The notes: generated from the sequence alone by a model not told the origin. A stretch of 64,000 bases of DNA from Faecalibacterium sp. I3-3-33 (GCF_023347295.1 NZ_CP094469.1:186001-250000); one strand, 5' to 3'. Counted from the first letter of the stretch, positions 8,022-17,105 are shown. Numbers and translations are program-made.

Positions 8022-9269
8022 TCAGCCCTTCAGGAAAGCCGGCAGGGGCTTGCCTTCCTTGAGCCACTGGTGATACTCGGCGGTGGCGGCAAATTCCACG
8101 TCACCGGCAGAGTTCAGGGCGGTTTCCACCGAGTCCTGCACCACGCCGATGATGAAGCCCACGCCCACCATCTGCATGGCAATGTCGTTGGAGATGCCGA
8201 ACAGCGAGCAGGCCATAGGGATCAGCAGCAGGGAGCCGCCAGCCACGCCGGAAGCGCCGCAGGCACCCAGAGCGCTCATGGCGCTCAGCACGATGGCGGC
8301 GGGCAGGGACACCTGAATGCCCAGCGTATTAGCCGCTGCCAGCGTCATGATGGTGATGGTGATGGCTGCACCGTCCATGTTGATGGTAGCGCCCAGCGGG
8401 ATGGACACGGAGTACATATCCTTGTCCAGACCCAGCTTTTCACACAGGGACATATTCACAGGGATGTTGGCGGCAGAGCTGCGGGTGAAGAAGGCGGTCA
8501 GACCGGACTCCTTCAGGCAGCGGAATACCAGCGGGTACGGGTTGCGGCGCAGGTAAACGAACATGATAAAGGGGGAAACGATCAGCGCCATGAACAGCAT
8601 GGTGCCCACCAGCAGCGCCAGCAGCTTGCCGTACTGGGTAAAGATGGCCAGACCGTTGCCGGAAACGTTGGTGTACACCAGACCCATGATGCCGAAGGGT
8701 GCCAGATTGATGATCCAGCGCACGATCTGGGAGACGGCATCGGCGGTGTTTGCCAGAAAGACCTTGGTGCTCTCTGCGCCGATGTTCTTCATGGCAATGC
8801 CGAACATGCAGGCCCAGAACAGAATGCCGATGTAGTTGCCGTTCATCAGGGCGCTGACGGGGTTGGCCACAAAGTTGGTCAGCAGGGTGCTCAGCACCTC
8901 GCCCAAGCCCTGCGGGATCACGTCAGACTGTGCTGCATCGGCCAGCACCACCTTGACCGGGAACATAAAGCTGGTGATGGCTGCAATGGCTGCCGCCAGA
9001 AAGGTGGTGAGCATATACAGCCAGATCACGGTGCCGAAGCGGCGGTCCAGCTTGGACGAACCCTGTGCCAGCGCGCTTGCCACAATGACGAACACCAGCA
9101 CCGGGGCAATGCCCTTCAGCGCACCGACGAACAGGCTGCCCAGCTCGCCTACCCAACCTGCGCCCGGCACTACCAGTGCCAGCACCGAACCGACTGCCAG
9201 GCCGATCAGGATGCGCAGGATCAGGCTGGTCTGGTTGTATTTTGCTACAACCGCTTTCAAGGTTTTCAT
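8022..9269 (-). CDS. sstT: Serine/threonine:sodium symporter SstT
   Basis: 415 aa, the same length as E. coli SstT. It belongs to the dicarboxylate/amino acid:cation symporter family and imports L-serine and L-threonine with sodium across the cytoplasmic membrane. Diagnostic parts are visible: the serine-rich re-entrant motif TRSSAANIPVNM, the sodium-binding GATINMDGAAITI, and the SstT-type GACGASGVAGGSLLLIPMAC. The start has GAGGAG upstream. It is a single-gene unit with its own promoter and terminator. Ser/Thr deamination is a common fermentation route in gut Clostridia, so it probably feeds energy metabolism as well as protein synthesis. Confidence 0.93.
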   Translation of the reverse strand: MKTLKAVVAKYNQTSLILRILIGLAVGSVLALVVPGAGWVGELGSLFVGALKGIAPVLVFVIVASALAQGSSKLDRRFGTVIWLYMLTTFLAAAIAAITSFMFPVKVVLADAAQSDVIPQGLGEVLSTLLTNFVANPVSALMNGNYIGILFWACMFGIAMKNIGAESTKVFLANTADAVSQIVRWIINLAPFGIMGLVYTNVSGNGLAIFTQYGKLLALLVGTMLFMALIVSPFIMFVYLRRNPYPLVFRCLKESGLTAFFTRSSAANIPVNMSLCEKLGLDKDMYSVSIPLGATINMDGAAITITIMTLAAANTLGIQVSLPAAIVLSAMSALGACGASGVAGGSLLLIPMACSLFGISNDIAMQMVGVGFIIGVVQDSVETALNSAGDVEFAATAEYHQWLKEGKPLPAFLKG

Positions 9270-9340
9270 ATCGTAACACTCCTCTTACACTGTGCGCCTA
9301 TTGCGTACATTTTCCTGTTTCTTGCACGAGAACAGTTGTC

Positions 9341-9349
9341 ATTATAGCA
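9341..9349 (-). promoter_or_regulatory. Extended -10 promoter of sstT
   Basis: On the minus strand TATGCTATAAT gives a TGn-extended TATAAT at 9346-9341. The -35 region (TTTCTC at 17 bp) is weak. The start codon lies about 70 bp downstream. Confidence 0.6.
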
Positions 9350-9483
9350 TATACGGCAAAAAAGAGAAAGTGTTTTCAGGCATTTTGACGCCTCAAGTTA
9401 CGTTTTTTGTAACCTTTTGCAAAATTGCCTTGAAAACTGTACTTGCATAAAATACAGTTTTGCGGTTTTGACGAGGAACAGAA

Positions 9484-9632
9484 CCCTCTCAGTCATCGCT
9501 GCGCGATGCCAGATTCCCCCACCCGTGAAAAAGGGGTTCTGAAAAGCCCGCAGGCTTTTCAGAACCCCAAAATCAAAAATATTCTTCCGCTGAAGATGCC
9601 CAAAGCAGCGCGGAGGGCATTTTAAATCGTCC
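9484..9632 (-). repeat. Type I terminator-cassette repeat, copy at the GNAT gene end
   Basis: Read on the minus strand it begins directly at the stop codon of the GNAT gene (TAA then GGACGATTTAAAATG). It continues through CAGCGGAAGAATATTTTTG to a 16-bp perfect hairpin (9533-9548 with 9553-9568, loop TGCG in sense) and TTTTTCACGGG. The far end fuses into a Type II-like CTCTCAGTCATCGC segment. The stretch 9350-9483 upstream of it shows nothing else. Confidence 0.85.
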
Positions 9633-10139
9633 TTACCCCAGCTGGCTCTGGGTCAGGGACATTCGCTGGTAGGCAATGCGCGGGGTGCCGTCCTCCACAT
9701 GGATGATGCCGCAGCGGGTAAAGCCCTCGCTTTCCAGCAGATGCTGCATCACCTTGTTGTCGGCGTGGGTGTCGGCGCGCAGGCTCTCGCAGTGTTCCAG
9801 ACACCACTCCACTACCGCCTTGCCTACACCCTTGCTCTCCTCCGCCGAAGCCAGCCGGTGCAGGGTGCCGTAGGGCAACGTGTCGTTGAGCCACTGCCCG
9901 TCCTCGATGACCTTATAGGTGGGGTCCTCGCCAAGGATAAAGGCAAACACCGCCTGCATCCGGCCGTTGATCATGTACACGAACAGCCGGTTGGTGTCGA
10001 TGTCCTCCTCCAGCAGCTCCGGGCTGGGGTAATTGTCCCCCCACTGGGTGGGGTTGCCGTTTTTCGCCATGAATTCCCGCGCACGGGCATAGATATCCAA
10101 AATCCGTGGCAGATCTGCTCTTACCGCTCCGCGAAACAT
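9633..10139 (-). CDS. GNAT-family N-acetyltransferase
   Basis: 168 aa. Layout fits a single GNAT domain: N-terminal RGAVRADLPRILDIYARAREFM, a central strand (MQAVFAFILG), the acetyl-CoA loop region (RLASAEESKGVGKAVVEWC, a degenerate Q/RxxGxG/A) and LESEGFTRCGIIHVEDG near the end. It transfers an acetyl group from acetyl-CoA to an unknown amine; the substrate cannot be told from sequence. GAGAGGAT lies upstream of the start, and an extended -10 (TGTTATACT) lies about 50 bp upstream. It stands alone between a repeat cassette and the AraC regulator terminator. Confidence 0.85.
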   Translation of the reverse strand: MFRGAVRADLPRILDIYARAREFMAKNGNPTQWGDNYPSPELLEEDIDTNRLFVYMINGRMQAVFAFILGEDPTYKVIEDGQWLNDTLPYGTLHRLASAEESKGVGKAVVEWCLEHCESLRADTHADNKVMQHLLESEGFTRCGIIHVEDGTPRIAYQRMSLTQSQLG

Positions 10140-10241
10140 ATCTTTTCATCCTCTCTTGCCCGCGCCCTGCCGCGCGGGGTGCATTTATTTCAGTATAACA
10201 CAATTTTCCATAAAGTACCAGATTTTTCTCCATTTTGCGGC

Positions 10242-10281
10242 AAAAACAGACCGCCGTGCGCGGGGCGGCAGCACGGCGGTC
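10242..10281 (-). terminator. Terminator of the AraC-type regulator
   Basis: 11-bp stem (10249-10259 with 10271-10281), followed on the minus strand by TGTTTTTG. Confidence 0.8.
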
Positions 10282-10305
10282 GGGGGCAGCAAAATAAGGG
10301 GTGGT

Positions 10306-10704
10306 TCATGCGGTAGGGCGGCGGGTGGTGGTGCCGGTGCGCACCAGCCGGTACTCCCGGGGGCTCAGGCCGTAGCGCTCGTGGAACAGGCGGTAGAAGT
10401 AGCTGGTGTTCTCGTACCCCACCTGCGCAATGATCTGCTGGATGTTCAGGTCGCTGCGGCGCAGCAGCCGCGCGGCGGTCTCCATGCGGTGCTTTTGCAG
10501 CAGTTCCTTGTAGGTGCGCCCGGTCTGGGCGCGCACGCACTCGCTGACATACGCCAGCGAAACACCATAAGCCCTTGCCACGTTGGAAAGGCTGGCCTCA
10601 CGATAATTTTGGGTGATCTCCTGCAGCGCCGCCTGCACCAGTGCATCGCGGCTCACGGCCTCCATGCGGGCGGGCTGCGTGGAGCGTTCAAGCTTTGCCA
10701 TCAT
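10306..10704 (-). CDS. Small AraC-family transcription regulator (DNA-binding domain only)
   Basis: 132 aa. It consists almost only of the AraC double helix-turn-helix: first helix-turn-helix around SLSNVARAYGVSLAYVSECV, second around NIQQIIAQVGYENTSYFYRL, then the family signature ending YGLSPREYR. There is no ligand-binding or dimerisation domain, unlike typical 280-aa AraC proteins, so it may act as a SoxS/MarA-like monomer controlled by abundance. I chose ATG 10704 because GGAGG lies 9 nt upstream; a longer in-frame version up to 10860 would have no ribosome site. Target genes are unknown. Confidence 0.85.
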   Translation of the reverse strand: MMAKLERSTQPARMEAVSRDALVQAALQEITQNYREASLSNVARAYGVSLAYVSECVRAQTGRTYKELLQKHRMETAARLLRRSDLNIQQIIAQVGYENTSYFYRLFHERYGLSPREYRLVRTGTTTRRPTA

Positions 10705-10879
10705 TGTATCTGTCCTCCGTAACGGTGCGGCTGGCGGGGGACTGGGGGAAGCCGGACCACCCGCCGCACGATAACTGCGGAGCCCTTTCAGGGCTCTTAT
10801 ACCCTGAATACGAATCACCCGCCGCAAACATTGCAGAAAAGATAAAAATTTTTTAGTCAATTTTCGTTGTAGGGGAAGA

Positions 10880-11140
10880 ACCCCCTCAGTCGCCTACGGC
10901 GCCAGCTCCCCCAAGGGGGCGCCTTTTGGCGATGCCGAAAAAGTTTCTTGTTGCGTTTGATACTTTAGTGACAGGGCTGACGGCGTGCGCCCTCTCAGGC
11001 GCTCCTGCGCCAGCTCTCCCAAAGGGAGAGCCAAGCCATTACGTTCGTTGCTAAAGTGTTAGGAGAAACGAGGAAACTTCCGGCGGTGCTCTTGGCTCTC
11101 CCTTTGGGAGAGCTGTCACCGCAGGTGACTGAGAGGGCGG
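10880..11140. repeat. Cluster of three Type II double-hairpin repeats
   Basis: Units at 10880-10933 and 10988-11036 (direct) and 11091-11140 (inverted) fill the spacer between the AraC and phoU genes. Each has CTCAGTC/CTCAGGC followed by AGCTCTCCCAAAGGGAGAGCC or the CCCCCAAGGGGG variant. The sequence between units also repeats (GACGGCGTGCGCCCTCTC before the second unit, as at 32120 and 32229). I see no gene in 10705-11235. Confidence 0.75.
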
Positions 11141-11152
11141 ATATTCTCCACC

Positions 11153-11188
11153 GAAAAAGGCTGCCCGCCAATTGGCAGACAGCCTTTT
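11153..11188 (-). terminator. Terminator of the pst-phoU operon
   Basis: Stem 11159-11169 with 11174-11184 (GGCTGTCTGCC pairing with GGCGGGCAGCC on the minus strand, loop AATT), followed by TTTTT. Confidence 0.8.
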
Positions 11189-11235
11189 CCAGAAGAAAAT
11201 AAGGAAAACACGCGCCCAAAGGGGCAGAGTGAGTA

Positions 11236-11904
11236 TCAGAACATGCTTTCGTCCTTATAGCGCCCGGTGCGCACGAACTGCACCCATTCGGCTACGTTCA
11301 CAGCGTGGTCGCCGATGCGCTCCAGATACTTGATGACCATGAGCAGATCCAGCGCGGCGTCCACCTTGGCGGGGTCGGCGGCGATCTCCTGTGCCAGCGT
11401 GTGCTTGATGGCGTTGAAGTCGTAGTCCACGGCATCGTCTGCGGCGATAACGCGGCGGGCAGCCACCTCGTCCTCGGCGGTCAGGGCAGCCATGGCGTCT
11501 AAGATCATCTGGTAGGCTTTGCGTCCCATGGCAATGGCCTGACTGACGGCGGGGTCGCCCTCCCTGCGCACGGTGACCAGATGGGGGATGATCTCGGCGA
11601 TATCCGAAGCGTGGTCGCCCATGCGCTCGATATCGGTGACAACTTTCATGGCGGTGGAAATGTGGCGCAGATCGCCCGCCACCGGCTGCTGGCGCAGCAG
11701 CAAGGTCATGCAGCGGTGCTCGATGTCCCGCTCCATATTGTTGATGCGGTCATCCCCCTGCACGATCTTCTGGGCGGCTGCGGTGTCGGCGGTGCACAGC
11801 GCTTCCAGCGCGTTCTCCACGGCCTCGGCGGCGTTCTGCCCCATCTCCACCAGCGCGGTCTTGAGGGCTTCCAGATCGCTGTCGTATTGTTTGCGAATGC
11901 TCAT
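11236..11904 (-). CDS. phoU: Phosphate transport/regulation protein PhoU
   Basis: 222 aa, the usual PhoU length. Two PhoU repeats are visible, each a three-helix bundle with the metal-binding signature: MERDIEHRCMTLLLRQQPVAGDLR with ERMGDHASDIAE in the first half, and LERIGDHAVNVAEWV in the second. PhoU couples the Pst transporter to the PhoR/PhoP sensor and restrains phosphate uptake. It is the last gene of the operon, 19 nt after pstB. I use ATG 11904 (MSIRKQYD) because AGGGAGGAAC lies just upstream; a longer in-frame reading into pstB has no support. Confidence 0.95.
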   Translation of the reverse strand: MSIRKQYDSDLEALKTALVEMGQNAAEAVENALEALCTADTAAAQKIVQGDDRINNMERDIEHRCMTLLLRQQPVAGDLRHISTAMKVVTDIERMGDHASDIAEIIPHLVTVRREGDPAVSQAIAMGRKAYQMILDAMAALTAEDEVAARRVIAADDAVDYDFNAIKHTLAQEIAADPAKVDAALDLLMVIKYLERIGDHAVNVAEWVQFVRTGRYKDESMF

Positions 11905-11923
11905 TGCTTTGTTCCTCCCTGCA

Positions 11924-12691
11924 TTAACCGAACCGGCCGGAGATGTAGTCCTCGGTGCGCTTGTCCCGGGGCGTGCTGAAGATCTGGTTCGTGGGGCCAA
12001 CTTCCACCAGCTCCCCCAGCAGGAAGAAGGCGGTGCGGTCGCTGATACGGGCCGCCTGCTGCATATTGTGGGTGACGATGACCACGGTGTAGTTCTTTTT
12101 CAGCTCGTTCATCAGCTCCTCCACCTTCATGGTAGAGCCGGGGTCCAGTGCGCTGGTGGGCTCGTCCATCAGCAGAACCTCGGGCTTGACCGCCAATGCC
12201 CGGGCGATGCAAAGACGCTGCTGCTGCCCGCCGGAAAGGCCAAGAGCGCTCTTTTTCAGGCGATCCTTCACCTCGTCCCACAGGGCTGCGCCCCGCAGCG
12301 AGCTTTCCACCAGCTCGTCCAGCTCGGCCTTATTGCGCACGCCGTGCAGCTTGGGGCCGTAGGTGATGTTGTCGTAGATGCTCATGGGGAAGGGGTTTGC
12401 CTTCTGGAACACCATGCCCACACGGCGGCGCAGGTCGGTCAGCTCCATCTCGCGGGCAAAGATATCCTCGCCCTTCAGCCGTACATCGCCCTCGATGCGC
12501 ACGCCCGGCACAAGGTCGTTCATGCGGTTCAGGGTCTTTAAAAAGGTGGATTTGCCGCAGCCGGAGGGGCCGATGAGTGCGGTGATCTCCCGCTCGCCCA
12601 CGTCCAGCGAAATGCTTTTCAGCGCCTTGAATTCGCCGTACCAGAGGTTCAGATCCTTTGCCGATATCACCGGCACATTCGTGTTTTCCAT
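11924..12691 (-). CDS. pstB: Phosphate ABC transporter ATP-binding protein PstB
   Basis: 255 aa. Walker [10 protein letters not shown] at 41-49, Q-loop [15 protein letters not shown] signature LSGGQQQR, Walker [13 protein letters not shown] and the switch His in VTHNMQQA all match PstB. It drives high-affinity phosphate import by hydrolysing ATP below PstCA in the membrane. Start ATG 12691 has AGAGGT upstream; in-frame codons further upstream would overlap pstA and lack a ribosome site. It lies 17 nt after pstA in the operon. Confidence 0.97.
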   Translation of the reverse strand: MENTNVPVISAKDLNLWYGEFKALKSISLDVGEREITALIGPSGCGKSTFLKTLNRMNDLVPGVRIEGDVRLKGEDIFAREMELTDLRRRVGMVFQKANPFPMSIYDNITYGPKLHGVRNKAELDELVESSLRGAALWDEVKDRLKKSALGLSGGQQQRLCIARALAVKPEVLLMDEPTSALDPGSTMKVEELMNELKKNYTVVIVTHNMQQAARISDRTAFFLLGELVEVGPTNQIFSTPRDKRTEDYISGRFG

Positions 12692-12708
12692 AGAGTACCT
12701 CTTTATTT

Positions 12709-13566
12709 TTACTGCTTCTGTTTCAGTTTCGTTTTCGCCAGACGTGCTGCCAGATTGATCAGCAGCACCAGCACCAGCAGCACTGCGCCGATGCCCCATG
12801 CGGAGGCGAAATCGCCGTCCTCAAAGGCGCGCAGGTACAGCAGCACCGACAGGGTGGCACCGTTGGAGGTGTAGGCCTTGAACACGCTCTTGGCGATCAC
12901 CTCTGCCGCACCGGCGGTGAACAGCAGCGCGGCGCTTTCGCCCACGATGCGGCCTACCGCCAGAATGCAGCCGGTGACGATGCCGTCAATGCTGCAGGGC
13001 AGCACGATGGTGCGGATGATGTGCCACTTGCCCGCGCCCAGACCCATAGCACCCTCACGGTAGCCCTGCGGCACGGTTTTCAGGGATTCCTGTGTGGTGC
13101 GGATGATGGTGGGCAGGTTCATCACCACCAGCGTCAGGCTGCCGGACAAAAGACAGGTCTGGAAGCCCAGTGCCTGACTGAATACCAGCATACCCACCAA
13201 GCCGTAAATGATGCTGGGGATACCGGCCAGCGTTTCGTTGGTGAACTCGATGACCTCGATGAGCCGCCGGTTGGAGGCGTATTCGGTCAGGTAGACCGCC
13301 GCACCCACGCCCAGCGGCAATACAATGAGTAATGTCAGCAGGATGACATACAGGGTGTTGAGGATGGCGGGCAGAATGCCGTCCGTCTTTTTCAGCACAC
13401 TGGCGGTGGTGGAAAGGAACTTCCAGCTGATGTGGGGGATGCCCCGCACCAGAACCATGCCGATGATCCCGGCCACCAGCACCATCACCAGCACTGCGCT
13501 TGCCCAGACCAGCACGGTCATTACCCGGTTCCATGCCCGGCGGGAGGGCGAAAAGCCGTTATTCAT
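12709..13566 (-). CDS. pstA: Phosphate ABC transporter permease PstA
   Basis: 285 aa, six transmembrane helices. The permease EAA loop, which contacts PstB, is seen as [14 protein letters not shown], followed by [18 protein letters not shown], typical of PstA. It forms the membrane channel with PstC. Its start overlaps the pstC stop by 8 nt, which implies translational coupling. Confidence 0.95.
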   Translation of the reverse strand: MNNGFSPSRRAWNRVMTVLVWASAVLVMVLVAGIIGMVLVRGIPHISWKFLSTTASVLKKTDGILPAILNTLYVILLTLLIVLPLGVGAAVYLTEYASNRRLIEVIEFTNETLAGIPSIIYGLVGMLVFSQALGFQTCLLSGSLTLVVMNLPTIIRTTQESLKTVPQGYREGAMGLGAGKWHIIRTIVLPCSIDGIVTGCILAVGRIVGESAALLFTAGAAEVIAKSVFKAYTSNGATLSVLLYLRAFEDGDFASAWGIGAVLLVLVLLINLAARLAKTKLKQKQ

Positions 13567-14470
13567 CGCGGTTTCCTCCCTTCAGTACCACATTCAGCAC
13601 CACGTTGATGAGCATGATGAACACGAACAGCACCAGCGCGATGCTGAACAGTGCCTGCCGCTGCAGGCCGCCGGCGTAGCTCATTTCCTTGGCAATGGCG
13701 GTGGTCAGCAGGGTAACGCTGCGGAACAGGCTGTCCGGCATATTGGGGCTGTTGCCCGCCACCATCATTACAGCCATGGCCTCGCCGATGGCGCGGCCGA
13801 TGCCCAGCACAACGCCTGCGGCAATGCCGCTTTTCGCCGCCGGAATGCTGATCTTGAACCATGTTTCGGTGTCGGTAGCACCCAGCGCCAGACTGCCCTG
13901 CTCGTACTCCGGCGGCACGGCGTTGAGCGCCGTCACCGACACGGACACGATGCTGGGTAAGATCATGATGGAAAGCACCACGATAGCGCTGAGCAGGCAG
14001 GCACCGGAGGCCTTGCCGAAAGCTTTTGCCACGGCGGGCACCAGCACCTGCATACCCAAAAGGCCGAACACCACGCTGGGGATGCCGGACAGCAGCTCGA
14101 TGGCGGTGACCACCACGGTGCGCAGCTTTGGGTCTGCAGCCTTGGAGAGGAACACTGCCGTCAGCAGGCCGATAGGCACGCCGAGGATGGTAGCGCCCAG
14201 CGTGCCGTAGATGCTGGACAGGATGAAGGGCAGGATGCCGAACAGCGGCTCTGCCGCAGTGGACGCCCATTTGGTGCCGAACAGGAACTTGAACAGACCA
14301 ATTTTATGGATGGCCGGCACGCCGGAGACCACCATGTACACCGAGATGAGCACCACACAGCACACCGCCAGCATTCCGCACAGGAAGAAGATGAAATTCA
14401 TCACCGCTTCCAGCCAGTCGGCGGGGGTGCGGGGCAGGCGTACCCGGCGCAGATAGGATTTTTTGTTCAT
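13559..14470 (-). CDS. pstC: Phosphate ABC transporter permease PstC
   Basis: 303 aa, six predicted helices; contains GIPSVVFGLLGM and GIGRAIGEAMAVMMVAGNSPN, characteristic of PstC. It pairs with PstA to form the phosphate channel. The start follows AAAGGATTTC. A hairpin ending in TTTT lies only about 20 nt upstream, so expression is probably lower than that of pstS, the usual arrangement because the binding protein is needed in excess. Confidence 0.95.
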   Translation of the reverse strand: MNKKSYLRRVRLPRTPADWLEAVMNFIFFLCGMLAVCCVVLISVYMVVSGVPAIHKIGLFKFLFGTKWASTAAEPLFGILPFILSSIYGTLGATILGVPIGLLTAVFLSKAADPKLRTVVVTAIELLSGIPSVVFGLLGMQVLVPAVAKAFGKASGACLLSAIVVLSIMILPSIVSVSVTALNAVPPEYEQGSLALGATDTETWFKISIPAAKSGIAAGVVLGIGRAIGEAMAVMMVAGNSPNMPDSLFRSVTLLTTAIAKEMSYAGGLQRQALFSIALVLFVFIMLINVVLNVVLKGGNRDE

Positions 14471-14490
14471 AGCTGAAATCCTTTATAAAA

Positions 14491-14531
14491 GCCGCGTCGG
14501 CTCGCAGAAACGGCAGGCCGACGCGGCGGGC
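14491..14531 (-). terminator. Attenuating hairpin between pstS and pstC
   Basis: Perfect 11-bp stem (14491-14501 with 14517-14527); on the minus strand it is followed by TTTTATAAAGG. It lies between the binding-protein gene and the permease genes. Confidence 0.7.
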
Positions 14532-14562
14532 TGATTTTATCATCGTCCCATCCCTGTTGCCG

Positions 14563-14683
14563 GGTCAGTTCGGCCGGGAGTTTCACCAGCGAATGATCCG
14601 AGGGTGGGACCCTGTTGCCGCAGGCAATAGGGCGGGAGCTGGAAGCCCCGAATTTCGCGGGGGAACTCCCAGCCGGGCTGACC
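14563..14683. repeat. Long imperfect inverted repeat in the pstS-pstC spacer
   Basis: Arms of about 22 nt (14563-14584 and 14661-14683, GGTCAGTTCGGCCGGGAG against GGTCAGCCCGGCTGGGAG) enclose about 76 nt. A short direct repeat CCCTGTTGCCG occurs at 14552 and 14610. It lies directly after the pstS stop and could fold in the mRNA. Confidence 0.6.
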
Positions 14684-14694
14684 CTGAGCGCCTT

Positions 14695-15588
14695 TTACTC
14701 GTTCACGGGCACAGCGCCTGCGGTGCGGATGAGGTCGGCAGCGTCCTTGCTGGTGGCAAAGTCCACAAAGGCCTGTGCCTGCTCAGAAAGGGCAGCGCTC
14801 TTGTTGGTGACGAACACGAAGGGACGCTGAATTTTATAGCTGCCGTCCTTCACGGTGTCCTCGCTGCACGCCACACCCTCCACGGTGACCATGGCAACGG
14901 TGTCGCCCACAGCGGACAGAGAAGCGTAGCCGATGGCCAGCGGGTTTGCCTCCACAGCGCTGATGACAGCGCCGGTAGCGGTCAGTTCCTGTGCATACTT
15001 GCAGCTGTCCTTCACGTCCACGATGCTCTCAAAGCCATCGCGGGTGCCGGAACCGGCCTCCCGGCCCACCAGAACGATCTCGCCGTCATCGCCGCCGACA
15101 TCCTTCCAGTTGGTGATCTCGCCGGTGAACATCTTCTTGAGCTGCTCCACGGACAGGTCGGCAACCTTGCTGTCCTTGTTCACAACGATGGCGATACCAT
15201 CCAGCGCCACGACAGTGCCGTCCACAGCGTTCTTCTCGTCGTCCTTCAGGGCGCGGGAGGACAGGCCGATGTCCAGCGTCTTGTCGGTAGCGCCGGTGAT
15301 GCCAGCGCCGGATCCGGTGGGATCGTAGCTGACGGTAACGCCCGGCTCGACCTCGGCAAAGCCCTCGGTCAGGGCAGCGATGACGTTCTTCATGGAAGTG
15401 GAACCGCCGGTAGCCACATTGCCGCTCAGGGTACCGGCTGCCTGCCCGGCAGCGGAAGAAGCGGTGCTGGAAGCAGAAGCAGCGGTGCCGGATGCGGAAG
15501 AAGCAGAACCGCCGCAGGCAGTCAGGGCAGCAGCCACAGCAGCTGCACCGCAAACGGTCAGAAACGAACGACGAGAGATCTTTTTCAT
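14695..15588 (-). CDS. pstS: Phosphate-binding lipoprotein PstS
   Basis: 297 aa. A signal peptide with KKISRRSFL and lipobox LTAC is followed by a low-complexity Ser/Ala linker and the phosphate-binding fold. Ligand motifs are visible: TSMKNVIAAL, DPTGSGAGI and GREAGSGTRDGFE, the last typical of PstS. It captures phosphate outside the cell and delivers it to PstCA. I use ATG 15588, which has GGAGG upstream. First gene of pstSCAB-phoU. In low-GC Firmicutes this operon is normally induced by PhoP in phosphate shortage; I see no clear sigma-A promoter upstream, which would fit activator dependence. Confidence 0.95.
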   Translation of the reverse strand: MKKISRRSFLTVCGAAAVAAALTACGGSASSASGTAASASSTASSAAGQAAGTLSGNVATGGSTSMKNVIAALTEGFAEVEPGVTVSYDPTGSGAGITGATDKTLDIGLSSRALKDDEKNAVDGTVVALDGIAIVVNKDSKVADLSVEQLKKMFTGEITNWKDVGGDDGEIVLVGREAGSGTRDGFESIVDVKDSCKYAQELTATGAVISAVEANPLAIGYASLSAVGDTVAMVTVEGVACSEDTVKDGSYKIQRPFVFVTNKSAALSEQAQAFVDFATSKDAADLIRTAGAVPVNE

Positions 15589-15766
15589 GATAGAATTTCC
15601 TCCATTTAAACCCGGGCGCCCGCCCGGCACTGTCTTTTTGTGTTTTCCTTGGGAACGGCCTTATTCTACCGCTTTGCCGCCCCTGCCGCGACCATGGACG
15701 TGCAAAAAGTGCGTAAAACTTTGTGCACGTTGCCAGCCCCAATGTAAAGAACAGGTAACGCGGCGC

Positions 15767-15816
15767 AAAACAAAAAAAGCCGCCGGGCACTCCTGTTTCC
15801 AGAAGTGCCCGGCGGC
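15767..15816 (-). terminator. Terminator of the two-lipoprotein operon
   Basis: Stem around 15782-15792 with 15805-15815 (CGCCGGGCACT/AGTGCCCGGCG), followed on the minus strand by TTTTTTTGTTTTG. Confidence 0.9.
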
Positions 15817-15831
15817 GGGGTGTATTGGGTT

Positions 15832-16323
15832 TTACTCTACGCGGCCCGTTACGTTTTTGCCGTTGTTCCCATAGAGGAATACAGCGGTTTTGCCATTGTA
15901 GCGCACGCGCAGCTCATAGGTGCCGGGACTGTTCTTTTCCGGGATGCGCTCCTTGGTCTCCAGATAGAACTTCTGCGAGCCATTGTAGACGACCGTCTGT
16001 CCCGGCGCTGCGATCAGCTCGTTCCGCTTGAAATACAGCGTTTCCTCTGTATCTGACTCGCGGAAGATGCAGGTGATGTCCTCCGGCTTGATGACCACCC
16101 TTTCAGCGCTGTTGTTCTGGACAGTGAACTCTGTGCAATAGGTCAGTGCAAAATTATCGCCGCCGCCCAGAAACGGTGTTGCACAGATAAAGGTGACATC
16201 ACCGATCTTCGCCACACCGCTGGTCTTGTCGATCACGGTATCCCCGCAGCCGGTCAAAGCCCCTGCGGCGGTCAGCACCAGTGCCCCGGCGCTGAGCTTG
16301 AGAAATGTTCTGCGGTCGATCAT
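15832..16323 (-). CDS. Predicted exported lipoprotein, Tat-like signal
   Basis: 163 aa. Starts MIDRRTFLKLSAGALVLTAAGALTGC in outline: a twin-arginine RRTFLK motif followed by a lipobox LTGC. The mature part is beta-rich (FTVQNNSAERVVIKPEDI, TYELRVRYNGKTAVFLYG), resembling small immunoglobulin-like accessory domains; I do not recognise the family. It lies 52 nt downstream of a similar Tat/lipobox gene and is probably co-transcribed. AGGAGGTG precedes the start. Function unknown. Confidence 0.75.
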   Translation of the reverse strand: MIDRRTFLKLSAGALVLTAAGALTGCGDTVIDKTSGVAKIGDVTFICATPFLGGGDNFALTYCTEFTVQNNSAERVVIKPEDITCIFRESDTEETLYFKRNELIAAPGQTVVYNGSQKFYLETKERIPEKNSPGTYELRVRYNGKTAVFLYGNNGKNVTGRVE

Positions 16324-16375
16324 AGCAATGCACCTCCTGTATCGGGTATCCCTTAGAAAACGCTATTCTGCGGTA

Positions 16376-16915
16376 TCAGACGGTCTGCTTTACAAAAGTG
16401 CTGGTCGCATAATCCAGCGTGTAGATTTCCGTTACGCTTGCGCTCGAGATCGTAAAAGTAACATCGGCCTTCTTGGCTACGACAGCTTCGTACAGGTCTT
16501 TCTGATCTTCTTTCAGCGTGAAATTCATCCAACCCTCTTTGATCTGGCCCTTCGCAAGACTGATCTTACCGTCATTTTCCAGCAGATCGCCATCGGTATA
16601 GTTCTTGACCACCTGTCCATTGATCTTCAGGGCGAAATAGCCCTTTGCAGGGATCGGCTGGGGCCTTTTGATGCCGGAGGTATCCTTGATGCGCACCCAG
16701 ACGCTGATGTAGCCTTCCCATCCGGTGCCAGCAGTGCCACCAAAGTCGATGCCGTTGGTTTTACCCAGAGCCTTGCCTGCCGTTGCCTGGAACAGGCCAA
16801 AATCTGTGCCAATGGCACCATCACTGCAGCCGCCCAGCAGCCCGGTCATGGATACCGCCACTGCCACCGCAGCAGAAGTCTTTAAAAATGCACGACGATC
16901 CATTTTCATAGCCAT
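16376..16915 (-). CDS. Predicted exported lipoprotein, Tat-like signal (operon partner)
   Basis: 179 aa. The N-terminus has RRAFLKTSAAVAVAVSMTGLL followed by GGC, giving a Tat-like motif and a lipobox. The remainder is a beta-rich domain with GYISVWVRIKD and FALKINGQVV, not assigned to a family. Its signal architecture matches the next gene, and both may descend from one duplicated lipoprotein. Start ATG 16915 (MAMKMD) is chosen because AGGAGGG sits 8 nt upstream. It has its own promoter. Function unknown. Confidence 0.75.
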   Translation of the reverse strand: MAMKMDRRAFLKTSAAVAVAVSMTGLLGGCSDGAIGTDFGLFQATAGKALGKTNGIDFGGTAGTGWEGYISVWVRIKDTSGIKRPQPIPAKGYFALKINGQVVKNYTDGDLLENDGKISLAKGQIKEGWMNFTLKEDQKDLYEAVVAKKADVTFTISSASVTEIYTLDYATSTFVKQTV

Positions 16916-16950
16916 ACTATAAGCCCTCCTCAAAAGCTTTTTGTACCCTA

Positions 16951-16978
16951 AGAGTACCACATTTTACCACATTGTCAA
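16951..16978 (-). promoter_or_regulatory. Promoter of the two-lipoprotein operon
   Basis: On the minus strand TTGACA (16978-16973), 16-bp spacer, TACTCT (16956-16951), 36 bp before the start codon. Confidence 0.65.
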
Positions 16979-17105
16979 CTATCCAAACTTAGGTTTCACC
17001 ATTTTATCGTTCCTTTATAATCTACTATAACAGCGCAGTGTCTGCCGCCGTTCTGGGGCGGCGGCGGAAATTTTTGCTTTTTTCAAATAAAATCGAAATT
17101 TGCTG

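Noticed and set aside
7360..11235. Insertion sequence or prophage remnant explaining the repeats
   Set aside because: No transposase, integrase or phage gene fragment could be read in any frame; only non-coding hairpins are present.
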